64,000 nt of DNA from Castanea sativa (Eukaryota; Streptophyta; Magnoliopsida; Fagales; Fagaceae): the NCBI RefSeq assembly GCF_040712315.1, contig NC_134020.1, forward strand, positions 14,279,751-14,343,750, read 5' to 3'. The notes beneath the pieces were generated by a model. That model saw only the letters and a program-made list of their open reading frames with translations. It was not told the DNA's origin and made no database searches. Made by a program: the position numbers and the translations under genes. Shown piece by piece: positions 1 through 11,494 of this stretch (position 1 is the stretch's first letter; each line of letters starts with the position of its first letter).

Positions 1-1135
1 TGAACAAAAAAAATTAAGAACTTATTATTGTCACTATCCAGAATAATTTGTGCATCATGTATCTTAAAGAGCTTAATTGTGATCATAAATAAAACTGTCT
101 TTTTAATATATATTAGAAGACTCCTAGGTATGATGGTCATAATTTCAAACCCATTGCTAAGGATAGCTTAGTGGTTCAACAGTGCTTGGTGGTTTGTCAG
201 CTAATTAATGCAATGAGTTTCATAAAAATCTGCACTACACTGCACTGTTTCAAACTTTCTACACTGCACTATTTCTTTTCTATTAAATTTTTCTTGATAG
301 TTGGCTGAAAATTGGATTCTTATTGTTTTGCAGGTAGGGATTTGGCATTTTGTTATCTGGGTTATTTGGTAATACAACTACAAGACAAGGACAGTCAGGT
401 ATTTACCAGTCTCTCCTTTATTCTGTACTGTTTCTTGCATATTTATTGGTAATATGTTTCTAGAAATAATTTGAAATTGGAATGTGGTTTCATATTTAAG
501 TTTCTTGGTTATCTCAAACTTGGTTTTATGTTTGGTTTATTGTTTCATTTCAAGATTGCCATTGTTTTTATTACCTCTATGTACAATTTGTATTTTATCG
601 AAGAATCATGTTTTTTTAATTTCTATATTGCACATTTTTTATTCTGAAGTTAGTACGTGGTCGTGGATGCTATATTGTGTATTTGCCAAAACCTTTTTTT
701 AGTCATGGGTAATTGTATGTTGCAGTGGCTAGGGTTACAAGCAAAAATGGACTAAAATTTCTAAAACAAAAAATATTGTGTATAAAGAAGTTTTTGCCAA
801 TCTCTGAGTCAAGGAACCAACTAATAGAGGTAACATAATTTATATTGTAAAATTCAGTCATAATTACTTTGCATTTATATTATTTATTTTTGTGTTCATC
901 TCCTTCTCCAAATTGATTTAGCTAGTTTGTTTGGAGTAGTTTCTATTTAGGTCTTTAAGTTATGTTTTTCTCTTTGCTTTTTGGTTTGTGCATTAAATAT
1001 GATCAAGTTTTTTGATATTTGTATGGATTGGTTTCAATTTAGGTTTTTAGGTTATATTTGGTTTTGACTAAGGTATTTGAGTAAAACTGGTTTTAGTTTA
1101 GTTATTTTTGTTAATTTGTTCGTATTTATCTACCT
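1..1135. other. Intergenic DNA, no gene recognised
   Basis: AT-rich sequence with no open frame that looks like a protein and no RNA gene that I recognise. The short open frame near 484-702 is hydrophobic and low in complexity and I do not call it. The last five bases before the adjoining retrotransposon (1136-1140, ATGGT) are the left copy of its target-site duplication. Confidence 0.6.
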
Positions 1136-1140
1136 ATGGT

Positions 1141-2142
1141 TGTTAGGACATATGTGGTTTACTTAATAAGAACATATGCCATTCTTTTATGTAATTGGCT
1201 AATCCTTTGACAAAACGCACTTTACTTGTAATTGGGTAGATCTAGGATGTTTTTGATACTTCAAGAAACAAGGTTTCAAGATCAAGTGTTAAAGCCATGC
1301 AAGTCTGTACAAGAAACAAGCTGAGAAGTGCACTTCATTAAAGCTCGACAACTGCATCTATCGAGCTTTAAGAAGCTGTTCTAGCCCCATGGCTCGACAG
1401 CTGCTTGACAGCACCTCAACACCTCTAGTTGTCGAGATTTGAGAAAAACAGTTTTTCAATACTATTTTGATTCTAATCCGTGGATATATCTTTGGGCCTT
1501 CTTTTCTCATAACCCTAGACATATAAAAGGATTATTTTAAGGGCTATCAAAGTAAGCACAAGTTGCACAAGCATTGAGCAAAGTCAGTTCAAGAAATTTG
1601 TGATCGGAGACAAAGTTTGCCCTAGTTTATCTCTTTGTGAAGAAGCTGTTATGTCTTTGCACCATAAGGTTTTGTAACCAAGCATCTTCTCGTTCTTCAT
1701 TGTGAGGATGAACTGAAGAACTTTTTAGCCAACATCTTTCTGAAGTTGGTGATTGAAGTCATGTACTAGGATCCGCGCAATTGGTTAGTCACGTACTGGG
1801 AGCCATGCATTGAAAATGAGAGATTGTCACTACCGAACAAGTCCAATTGGGTATTGGGGTAAGGGTTCAACTGTAGGTTGGTATAAAGTACTAGGATTCC
1901 TTTACTTGTAACCGCTTGTTATGATAATAGTGGATTCTCGGGAGTGGTGACCTCAAAATCACCCGATGGGGTTTTTGCCTTGGAGGTTTTTCCCATTCGT
2001 AAACAAATCATCATGTCAAATTTATTTTCCACTGCACTTTAGTTTATTGGTGATTTGTTTGTGCTACCACGCATTTGCATGTTAACTTGGCTACTTAATT
2101 AATTAATTCATCACAAGGGGTCAATAAGTTTTTGGCCTATCA
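1141..2142 (+). repeat. 5' LTR of the SIRE-like element
   Basis: 1,002 bp, TG...CA ends, directly repeated at 7363-8316. It is about 48 bp longer than the 3' LTR because it keeps a block near 1345-1395 rich in CTCGACA/ATCGAG words. Apart from that indel the two LTRs differ by scattered substitutions. Confidence 0.9.
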
Positions 2143-2144
2143 AG

Positions 2145-2160
2145 TGGTATCAGAGCAGGC
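2145..2160 (+). promoter_or_regulatory. Primer-binding site, initiator tRNA-Met type
   Basis: TGGTATCAGAGCAGGC two bases after the 5' LTR. TGGTATCAGAGC is the usual plant Ty1/copia primer-binding site complementary to the 3' end of initiator tRNA-Met; it would prime minus-strand DNA synthesis. Confidence 0.9.
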
Positions 2161-2211
2161 ACACTCTGATTAGGGTTTAAACCTTGTGTGTGATCCATTA
2201 ACCCCTGTTGT

Positions 2212-3909
2212 CATGGATAGAGGACAATCTCTTATTATCCTTCCTTTATTTGATGGGACTAACTATGCATACTGGAAAGTATGCATGAGAGTTTTTTTGC
2301 AATCTCTAGATGAGAAGGTGTGGCAAGCTGTAGAGATTGGTTGGACCAAGCCAAAGGAAGCACTGGCTGATTGGATGAGGCAAAGATCAAGGCAGCAAAC
2401 TTCAACAGCAGGGCATTAAATGTGTTTTTCTGTGTAGTCACAAATGCGGAATTCAAGAAGATATCCTCCACTGAAACGAAAAAGGAAGCATGGACCATCC
2501 TCCAGACAACCTATGAAGGAACTAAGGCTGTCAAGGATTCGAAGCTGCAGAGGCTCACTACAAGCTTCGAAGAGATAAAGATGGAGAAGGATGAGACATT
2601 TGATGAGTTCTATGCAAAACTCAAAGACATAGTGAACTCTGCCTTTAATCTTGGAGAAACTATCTCAGAACCCAAGATTGTGAGAAAAGTGCTCAGATCT
2701 CTGCCCGAAAGATTTCATGCTAAGATCACCACGATTGAGGAATCAAAGGATATTGATAAAATTCCTTTGACAGAGCTGGTTGGAAATCTACAGACCTACG
2801 AGTTGGGTTTGTCTAGAATCAAAAAACCGAGTAAAAGGAAGAATATGGCACTGAAGGCCAAGAGCAGTGAGATGGAAGAGTCTTCAGACGATGAAGATGC
2901 TAAGATGAAGTCCTACATCATCAGGCAATTCAAGAAGTTCATGAAGAATGCCAATGGAAAAGGTTTCAACAAGGACCATAGGCAATCCAGTTCTTCTCAA
3001 TTCAAGGGTCAAGACAAAGGGAAGAAGGATGCAAGGGATGGCGATCAGTACACTGTTCCTATAGGGCCTAAGTGCTTTGGGTGTCAAGGCTTTGGACACA
3101 TGAAACAGGAATGCCCAACGTATCTCAAGATGATTAGGAAAAGTAAGGCACTTGTTGTTACGCTAGGCGACACCGAGCCTGAACATGATTCCAACAATGA
3201 GGATGATGGAATCTTGAATGCCTTCACTACCGCAATTAATCCTACTGAGGGGATTGTTGAAGATGTGCATGAAGAAGAGGAATTGGTGGAAGCTAAGTTT
3301 AAGAAGATGGATGATCAAGATGACATTCACATAGCCTATGCAAAATTATATAAGGTCTTAGAAAAGCACGAGAAGCTGTATAGGTTGACCACCAAGAAGC
3401 TTAGTGATGTGGAGCTTGAACGTGAAGAGCTTTCTACAAAGTTTGATGAAGCAAATCAAACTATTGGAGCACTGAGGTTTGAAAATAACTTCTTGGCTGA
3501 GAAGACTAAGGAGCTTGAGGCAGAACTATTCCAAGCTAGAGCTCAGCTAGAAAGGACTTCAAGTGCTAAGCTTGATGAGATGCTCGGCTTTCAAAAATCT
3601 GCTTTAGATCTAACAGGTTTAGGGTATGACTTCTCTTCCTCTAATATTGCTTCCGCTAGTACTACTGTTTTTGTTCCCCCTAGCAATGATGTTGAAATTA
3701 AGAACACTAATGTTAAAACTGAATTAGCTGGTGAGAACATAGACAAGGGTAAATCTATCTTAGGAGCACCCTCAAGCAGGATAAAAAGGAAGTTAAAAAC
3801 CCTAGGGCTAAGAAGGCTATCTCTCAAAGGCCTTAACAAAAGAAGCAGAATCTTTGTCATCACTGTGGAGCAATTGGTCACACTCGACCAAATTGCTATA
3901 AGTGGTTAG
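2212..3909 (+). pseudogene. gag: Copia gag pseudogene (UBN2-like, CCHC knuckle)
   Basis: Capsid-like protein of the SIRE-like element. The ATG at 2212 begins a frame with the typical copia gag opening (LFDGTNYAYWKVCMRVFLQS). The frame moves near 2370-2380, where one G of a TGGG-like run seems lost (ADW to EAKIKAANF), and continues for about 500 residues. Visible are a UBN2/gag region, a CCHC zinc knuckle CFGCQGFGHMKQEC (about 3070-3112), an acidic stretch and a long coiled coil (about 3300-3590). A second knuckle, CHHCGAIGHTRPNC, lies in another frame near 3857-3898 after a second shift, just after an in-frame stop. With two frameshifts it cannot give an intact Gag. In family members pol follows the second knuckle; here non-coding DNA does. 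Confidence 0.8.
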
Positions 3910-5619
3910 CTAGTGTGTGTATGTGTACATCGGTTCTTGTGAACCATAAAATGGCCTTTGAAACAGAGTTTTCTAAACTTTGTATCTCTTGTAGCTTAGA
4001 TGAGCATTCTTATGCACAAGTAAGCAAGTGAGTTTTGTGGCTCTTTGTTTGTGATGAGTAACGTTAAGTGATCTCTTGTACTTAATACTCATATCACTCT
4101 TTTTGACAGGAAGGACTAGAAAATCCTAAGAGAAAGGCATAAATAATCATCTCACCACTATTACCCGCCAATCATGATATGACATCTGTATGCTTTGGCA
4201 TAGCGAAAGTGCAATGTCTAAAAGTTAACATAATTGGGTATTTCTTCTCTCTCCTTTGTATACTCATGCATGGTTTACTTAATAAAAAGAAAATATGCAA
4301 AGAAAATAAAAGCAAAAAGAACAAAATGCTCAAAATATAATTGCAAGCGTGTTTTCTAGGAGATGTGGGAGTTATAGGATGTACCTCAAAGGTGATAGTC
4401 TCCATCAAACAGTTTTGATTGTGTGTGAGTTAAAGTGATTTTCTCATATCTCAAATCATCATAACCTTGAGACACTCATGCAATCTTGCGATGTTTTTCA
4501 CACACAACACGCAATATTCTTTGCTACTCTTGATACATGTGCAGGTACAATGTGATTTGGCCATCACAAGGTTTACATGTGTTGATGTATGCTCACTAAA
4601 CTGTCTTAACTTGTTTTTGAGATATAAAATTGGTTAGACTTGTTTAGTGTGTGTGTGGTTTTTTTGGGAGCTAGATGCTTAACTCTTTGTTAATTGAGAG
4701 ATGTTTTGAGAGGTTAATATGTTGGTTAGGTCATTGGCTAAGTTGCATATTTGATTGCCTTCATATCTATGTTTTTCTTCTCTTTGAAAAACTATTTTTA
4801 AGCCTTCTCGATACCTTCTCGACACCTCTCGATACCTGGCTTATCTATCAAGCTTTTCAGTTGCATCTTATCGCAATCTCGATAGCTCCTCGATAGCTTC
4901 TAGATCGATCGAGAAACCTCCTGACCTCTCGATAGATTCCCAACAGCTGGTGGATCAATCGAGCCTCTTACTCATGTCTGATGTTTTGTTCCTTGACACC
5001 TCCTCAATAGCTGCATCTGTCGACATCCTTTTCTCGACACCTACCTCGACACCTCTATCTGTCGAGATTTACTAAGGTTCTTTAAATAGGTTCTGTGCGA
5101 TCCAGACTTCATTTCTCTCGACCTCTCTCTTGATAGCTTCATTTTCTCACCTCCCTTTTTCACTTTCTCTCACTCATACACTCTCCTCAAGGTTTCTTTA
5201 AGCTTTTTCAAGATTTTCTTCTCTTGGTAAGCCTCTTATATTTCATTATACATGCATTTCATGTTTTGAAACCTAGGATTTTGAGTTTTGAAAATTTTTG
5301 GGGTTTTTCAAAATTGTTGAGTTTTTGTGAAAATTTGGGATGGGTTTTTGCCTAAATGAGTTTCAAATCTCATACATTGCATCTCATAAGAATAATAACT
5401 GTATTATCATGCTTTTAAATGTGTGCAATTTGATTGTGTGCTGGTAGGATTGGATTGGGCGGAACCCATGATGTCTTTTATATGGCATGTCACATGTTCA
5501 TGCATTTTTCATGCATATGTTCTATCTTTTCAAATATACTTGATATATTTGAGTTGTGTTGGAACTTTTCTGAGTGTTTCTTTCTTCCCCCTCTCTCTCT
5601 TGTTTACGTTAGTGCGTCA
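3910..5619 (+). other. Non-coding spacer where pol would lie
   Basis: About 1.7 kb without protease, integrase or RT similarity that I can see. It includes a cluster of CTCGATA/CTCGACA words (about 4805-5130) resembling a shorter cluster in the LTRs, and pyrimidine-rich leader-like sequence before the envelope-like ORF. Probably ancestral untranslated DNA brought together by loss of pol. Confidence 0.6.
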
Positions 5620-6780
5620 ATGGCACCAAAACGTAAGTCTGCTCTTGTCCAGAACCCTATGCGTTCGAGGGCCTCTTCATCTTCTGATCCTACTCCCTCC
5701 TCTGTCCAGTTCCGTGATGAGAAAGCCCAAAAGGACTTCTCAGAGAACTTCTCTAAATGAGGTGTTCATTCAGAACGCCAAGTTGTCTTGTCGGATTTTG
5801 TCGACACTGACCTTCCCAATGTCATTCACAGACGGGAATGGGAGTCATTGTGTGACGTCCTGGTCACATGTCCTTCCGTGCTAATTCAGGAGTTTTACTC
5901 CAACATGCATGGAACTGATCCTTTAGTACCTCTCTTTCATACTCAAATTCGAGGTACGCGTATTGTCGTCACACCGGAGTTGGTATCCGATGTGCTTCGT
6001 GTTTCGAGGGTTGCGCATCCTGACTACCCTAGTTGTGAGCGTCTACGGACTGTGTCCAAAGACGAGATGATCTCTGCTTTCTATGAGCATCCAGCTGATT
6101 AGGGTGAGCATCAGTTTACATCTTGTACACCTTTTGCTAAAGGTCTTAAATTCTTGAACATGGTGATGACTTTTGTGTTGTATCCTCTATCTCACTACAA
6201 CTCCATTACAGAGTCTCGTTCTCATTTTCTGTTGTCCCTTCTTGAGGATCTTTCCATTGATTTTCCTTCACATTTTATCCTTTCTATCATTGATGTTTAT
6301 AGGGATACGGCTACCCGTGATAAGCTCATCTTTCCTTCTGCTATCACGCGGATCTTATGCCATTTTTCTATTCCTTTTCCCTCATCTGACCACTTCTCCT
6401 TTATGTGTGCCATTCACTACGCTGCCGTTAAACGGAGTGAGGCGCAGTTTCGTGCGAGGCGGTCTGGTTCAACAGCTCCTTCCACTCCTTCGGCTCCTTC
6501 TACCTCCGCTCCCTCTTCTTCAGCGGAAGGTATGACTTTGGATGCGATCATGGCGCAACTTCAGCGCATGGATGCTCGTCTTGATACACTTTCTACAGAG
6601 TTGCATTAGGTGAACACCCGTGTTGGCCGCATTGCTAGACGTCAGGCTTGCCTTGGTGGTTTTGTGGAGTCTCCCTCTCCTCCTCTTGAGGCATCCGAGA
6701 CACTTAATGATGGTTCCGGTGATGAGGATGATGAGGATGGAGATGCTAGCTCTTCCAGTTCTGACGAGATGTCTACTTGA
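5620..6780 (+). pseudogene. Envelope-like / putative plant transposon protein ORF, three nonsense codons
   Basis: A single reading frame of about 386 codons from the ATG at 5620 (MAPKRKS...) to the TGA at 6778-6780, broken by stops at 5758-5760 (TGA), 6100-6102 (TAG) and 6607-6609 (TAG). Each is one C-to-T or G-to-A change from Arg, Trp or Gln. The product has a basic, Ser-rich N-terminus, a central globular region resembling the 'putative plant transposon protein'/envelope-like family found after pol in SIRE elements, a Ser/Pro/Thr-rich linker, a short coiled coil (MAQLQRMDARLDTLSTEL) and an acidic Asp/Ser tail. I see no signal peptide, so a true envelope role is unproven. Its function is unknown. 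Confidence 0.65.
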
Positions 6781-6989
6781 CACTCTTACCCTTTGTCACT
6801 CGTGACAAAAAGGGAGAGCAGTCACTCTTAGGGGGAGAGTTGGGAGATTTTTGTTAGGGGGAGAGTTTGTTTTTGAGGGATGTAGTAAGGATTACATGTA
6901 TCTTTTCTTTTCTTTCTTGTTAGAGATACATTGTTCTTGTACCTAGGTCTTGTGACCAATTTTTTTCATATACATGATGTTTCTCAAGT

Positions 6990-7046
<57 letters not shown>

Positions 7047-7362
7047 ATGTATGCTTTATTCACCTACCTCTACATGTGTTGTTTCTTTTATTTTTTTTAT
7101 ACACATGTTTCTTTATTTTGTATGCAATCTCTTATTTGTGCTTCACACAAAGATGCCTTGATGTGTTTTGTTTAAAGTGTTTTAGAAATACTAGTCAAAG
7201 TCTACTTGTCATGTACTCTCTTCTTGCAAAGTTTTTCAAGAGTTTATGTTAGGATAGATTTTATTGTATTCAACAAGTGAGTATGAGTTGAGTGATTTAT
7301 GACTTCTCTCATATGTTCATTTGTTTGTTGTGGTTTTGTCACGGATTTCCAAAATGAGAGAT
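6781..7362 (+). other. 3' untranslated region and purine tract of the SIRE-like element
   Basis: Contains GGGGGAGAG motifs soon after the stop (about 6810-6865), similar to those in the palindrome at 14200-15360, a long (TA)n microsatellite, and the purine-rich AAAATGAGAGAT (7351-7362) immediately before the 3' LTR, which is the probable plus-strand primer. Confidence 0.7.
6992..7042. repeat. (TA)n microsatellite
   Basis: About 25 perfect TA units inside the 3' untranslated region of the SIRE-like element. Confidence 0.98.
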
Positions 7363-8316
7363 TGTTAGGACATATGTGGTTCACTTAATAAGAACATATG
7401 TCATTCTTTTATGTAATTGGCTAATCCTTTGACAAAACGCACTTTACTTGTAATTGGGTAGATCTAGGATGTTTTTGATACTTCAAGAAACAAGGTTTCA
7501 AGATCAGGTGTTAAAGCCATGCAAGTCTGTTCAAGAAACAAGTTGAGAAGTGCTCTTCATTAAAGCTCGATAGCTGCTCGACAGCATCTCGACACCTCTA
7601 GCTGTCGAGATTTAAGAAAAATAGTTTTTCAATACTGTTTTAATTCTAATCCATGGACATGTCTTTGGGCCTTCTTTTCTCATAACCCTAGACATATAAA
7701 ACGATTATTTTTAAGGGCCGTCAAAGTAAACACAAGTTGCACAAGTATTGAGCAAAGTCTGTTCAAGCAATTTGTGACCAGAGACAAAGTTTGCCCTAGT
7801 TCATTTCTTTGTGAAGAAGCTGCTGTGTCTTTGCACCATAGGGCTTTATAACCAAGCATCTTCTCATTCTTCATTGTGAGGATGAACTAAAGACTTTTAC
7901 AGCCAACATCTTTCTGAAGTTGGTGATTGAAGTCGTGTACTAGGATCCGTGCAATTGGTTAGTCACGTGCTGGGAGCCGTGCATTGAAAAGGAGAGATTG
8001 TCACTACAGAACAAGTCCAATTGGGTATTGGGGTAAGGGTTCAACTGTAGGTTGGTATAAGGTACTAGGATTTCTTTACTTGTAACCGCTTGTTGTGATA
8101 ATAGTGGATTCTCAAGAGTGGTAATCTTAAAATCACCCAATGGGGTTTTTGCCTTGGAGGTTTTCCCCATTCCTAAACAAATCACCGTGTCAAATTTATT
8201 TTCTGCTGCATTTTAGTTTATTGGTGATTTGTTTGTGCTACCACGCGTTTGCATATTAACTTGGCTAATTAATTAATTAATCCATCACAAGGGGTCAATA
8301 AGTTTTTGGCCTATCA
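7363..8316 (+). repeat. 3' LTR of the SIRE-like element
   Basis: 954 bp, same ends as the 5' LTR, followed by the second ATGGT copy (8317-8321). Most differences from the 5' LTR are transitions, plus one 48-bp deletion. Confidence 0.9.
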
Positions 8317-8321
8317 ATGGT

Positions 8322-9264
8322 GACTGGATTGAAACACAGAGGAGCGGATTTAAAGAACTAAAGAGAGTCTTAGTCTCTTTCGAGCACTTTGAATATTGAA
8401 ATAAAGCATGAGTTTATTTTAGACAAAGCTATAAGCAATTCAAATCAGGCGGGAATGAAAAAGTAAATTAGGCATTTCCCTTAATCTATACAAGTAGTAA
8501 CGTGAATCTCTGTGGAGGAAAGACTTTTCAATTCCTTTAAAAGGTTCTAGCTTTCTTTTAAAAATTTTTGTGTTGGGTTGTAATGATTTTTTTCTGAAGG
8601 AATCTTTGCCTAAATATATTTTTTAAATTATCAATATATATTTTTTGCTTCAATTTCGGAGTTTGGTGGGCTTATAGACATGATCAACTATAGATTTTGA
8701 TGCTCTAAAAAACACTTTTATGGTGACATGCTACATAATATTTAACGGTGCTACTACTTGGTTCTCTTTTAGAATAGCATTTTGTTATTGTCTATTGGCT
8801 TTTATTTCATATATAGTTGTTAGAGATAATTTTGTGATGCCATCTCTGATCGCCTATTATGATTAAGTTATATAATTTCTTGTATGTTTGCAAATAAATC
8901 TTTAATTTGATCGGATTGTCACACCATTCTTGAATATTTAAGAAAAAAATTAAAGCTCTCTATATTTTCTTTAAAGTGGTTTTTAAACAATTTTACTCCA
9001 GAGGAAATTTTCTTGACGATGGGGCTATGATTGTTATAGTTGTTATTGTCTTATTAAAGTTAGTGCTAAATTTGATATCTAAACTTCTTTACTCTTTAGA
9101 TGAAGAAGTATTAAAACAAAGAACATGGAACTGACTACAACCATGATTCTCTACCAAATTGCCTCCAAGGATATTCTCATCATTTACTTTTTTTCCTCTT
9201 TGACAAGCTAATTACTTTTTTGTATCTTTGTTATACTACTTTATTTTGTTTGGATTCAATTTTG
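8322..9264. other. Intergenic DNA, nothing recognised
   Basis: AT-rich flank of the retrotransposon. No convincing open frame or repeat boundary. It may be the upstream part of the RPA1-like remnant that follows, but no conserved peptide is visible. Confidence 0.5.
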
Positions 9265-10725
9265 TTGTGTTACATTTGCAGAGTATTATTTATTCTATGA
9301 AGTATCTAAATGAAAGTTTGAATCATTATATAGACAAACGGAAAGAAAATTAGAAAGTCTAGATTAGAGTATCAAGGATATGGGATGCAATCAACTCAAA
9401 AAATAATGAAATTATTAGTTTAGATATGATTTTAATTGATGAGCAAGCTTGTTTTTCTTTTATAGCTTTTAATATTGTTTGATCATTATATAACTTATGT
9501 ACTCTATCTATATAAAACTGATGCACTTTACTTACAGAATAATGTCTATAATCTCAAGTATGGATGGGAATTCTTCAGGAGGTTCAATCTTTATCTATTA
9601 AGGAAGTAATTGCATTTATGTTTGATTAAAGTAGATAATGCGGAAACTTATTGTTAGTTGTATTGTGATAATTGGTAGCTATTGGCATTGTACTAGGAAT
9701 TGATGCAAAGTTTAGGATGTTTTGGTAGATATTTGGCAAATTCTTAAAAAAGGACTTAGTAAATAATGAGAAATATTAAAACAGGTTGTGTTTGCTTGCA
9801 TCATGTTAATAGAAAGTTGCAGGTTTATTCAAATGTTAATAAGTTGAATTGACCATCCCACACTATGAAATCAGAAGGCAATAAAATTTTATATATTAAA
9901 TACAGGAGAGTATAGCTTATCGTCAACAAGTGGAACAAGAGTTCATATTGATTTGGAAATTCCTAAGACTGCTAATTTCAAAGATTAGTAAGTGCTTTGT
10001 TTTAGATTCACGCTTTTTATGTATTTCAGTATTTATAGTCTCTACAATCCTATGTCTAATATATTTATGTAATATAACGGGCTGGTGGAAAGTAACCAAC
10101 CAATAGTACAACTGCCAAAACAATTTAAATCACAAGTGACAATTCAAGAAGAGATGAACATCAACAAAAGAACCATAAGTGAAATAATCAAAATTATGTG
10201 CGACTCTGATAATGAGGAAAGAAGAAAGAAAACCTTGAACAATCACACTGTGTCCTTAACATTGCTTTATGTACTATAGACCTACTTTTACAAAATTTAA
10301 CTATAAAATTGTGAATTTATTGTTATTCATTAATTAAATGGAAAATCTAAGTGGAAAAGAATTTGTTTTCCAAATACAACTAAATGACTATAATCTCAAG
10401 TATGGATGGGAATTCTTCACTGTGAAGAAAGGTTTTGAATATTTTGAAAAAACTGACAAAGCAATTCAGCTTGATAAAACGACAAAAGTACTTATTCTTT
10501 AATATAGCAATATTACAAATTTGATTTATAACTTCTATATGTTGTAATACATTTCTCAACATGTTATATTGCCAGGCTTACATTAGTGATACTTCAAATG
10601 AATGAAACAGCAACTTATCAAGTGTTGTGCAACTCATACCAACATCTGTAATCAAGGAAAACAAAAGGACATATTCAGTAACTACTACGAAGCAACAAAG
10701 GAAGAAGATACAAAAAACACATTAA
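9265..10725 (+). pseudogene. RPA1-like (Helitron-type) OB-fold pseudogene remnants
   Basis: Scattered conceptual peptides in order resemble plant RPA 70-kDa-subunit-like proteins, often carried by Helitrons: IRVSRIWDAINSKNNEIISL (about 9374-9433), YSLSSTSGTRVHIDLEIPKT (about 9912-9971), KRTISEIIKI (about 10160-10190) and GKEFVFQIQLNDYNLKYGWE (about 10350-10410). Frames are broken and intervening DNA is AT-rich, either old introns or decay. RPA1 binds single-stranded DNA; nothing here could make a working protein. A 32-bp segment coding for YNLKYGWEFF occurs twice (9546-9577 and 10388-10419), so the locus has rearranged. No Helitron ends or Rep/helicase were found. The assignment comes from recalled family motifs, not a search. 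Confidence 0.5.
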
Positions 10726-10837
10726 AGTTTTCTTTCAATTTATTTCAAATATTGATTAAGTAGTTCTTTAAATTTGTGTTTCATTCATTTAATGGATAAT
10801 TGAGGATGCAAAGGATTTGATTCTTCATTTTAATTTA

Positions 10838-11489
10838 TGATGTGGGATGAAAACACTCAAACCACCCAAACCGTCCGTGGACGGTCATCACCTCGGCAGC
10901 CGTCCAGAAGTTATCCTCAGGACGAGGGTAACGAACAAGGACGTCCAGAGGGTGATAGCGAAGCTACATCCCTCGTCCGTGGGGTGCGCACAGCTTACCC
11001 TGAAGAGGACTCGTCCACATGAAGATCCATGGACTAGGATTTTACACTTGGAATCAGCAGGTGCACTCGACGAAGGAAATTCAGGATGAGGGTACCACAC
11101 TTGGGAGAATCTCCGAATATAATGTGACAATCCCTTATCCCACGCATAACGGTCATGTATCCGTTGTGAAATAGAAATGTAACTCCTGGACGGTTATGGC
11201 AGTTACGTTTGAGCCTCGAATCTAGGAGAGGTTCCCATTTCGATAACCGTCTATGAAGGCACTATATAAAGACTGATTCAGACAAGGCAAAGGTATGTTC
11301 AGTTTTTACTCAAGAAAAGTTGGAACTCAGATTACTTAGAGGGAAAAACTAACTTTACCATAGGAGGATTTTTGGCTGGCAGCCCCGGTCGCCTTGGATA
11401 CGCTTTTCTTTCTTTTTCAGGCCGTAGAAAGAACCAGTAGTCCTTTCAAGTCCGAAGCATCCAACCTACTGATTTTCTTGGCATCATCA
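10838..11489 (+). mobile_element. Solo LTR of the A/D/E gypsy family
   Basis: 652 bp with TGATG...CATCA inverted ends, flanked by a perfect ATTTA duplication (10833-10837 and 11490-11494). The 3' 120 bp (TCCGAAGCATCC, CCTACTGATTTTC) match, in inverse orientation, the LTRs at 41345, 49236 and 53271. No internal sequence remains, as expected after recombination between the LTRs of a full element. Confidence 0.88.
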
Positions 11490-11494
11490 ATTTA

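Larger units (their letters stand above)
1141..8316 (+). mobile_element. SIRE-like Ty1/copia retrotransposon lacking pol
   Basis: A complete non-autonomous LTR retrotransposon of 7,176 bp. Two LTRs (1141-2142 and 7363-8316) start with TGTTAGGACATATG and end with CTATCA. The insertion is bounded by a perfect 5-bp duplication ATGGT (1136-1140 and 8317-8321). An initiator-Met-type primer-binding site follows the 5' LTR. Inside are a gag pseudogene and an envelope-like pseudogene. There is no protease, integrase, reverse transcriptase or RNase H between them, where SIRE elements carry pol. The SIRE assignment rests on the CCHC knuckle CHHCGAIGHTRPNC at the end of gag and on the envelope-like ORF before the 3' LTR. 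Mobilisation would need enzymes supplied in trans. Confidence 0.85.

Noticed and set aside
2145..2160. tRNA gene near the primer-binding site
   Set aside because: Only the 3' complement of a tRNA is present; no cloverleaf can be formed.
5423..5884. Overlapping frames around 5423-5884 as extra genes
   Set aside because: The envelope-like frame with ATG at 5620 explains the conserved sequence; the others are shadows with leader sequence.
5620..6780. Viral envelope glycoprotein
   Set aside because: No signal peptide, fusion peptide or membrane anchor is visible; 'envelope-like' is only a positional family label.
6974..7252. 92-codon open frame starting at the (TA)n tract
   Set aside because: Most of its N-terminus is Ile/Tyr encoded by the microsatellite; no conserved domain.
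9923..10562. Small proteins of 60-66 residues on either strand near the RPA1-like remnant
   Set aside because: Only the pieces in the RPA1-like order have recognisable peptides; isolated short frames are not supported as genes.
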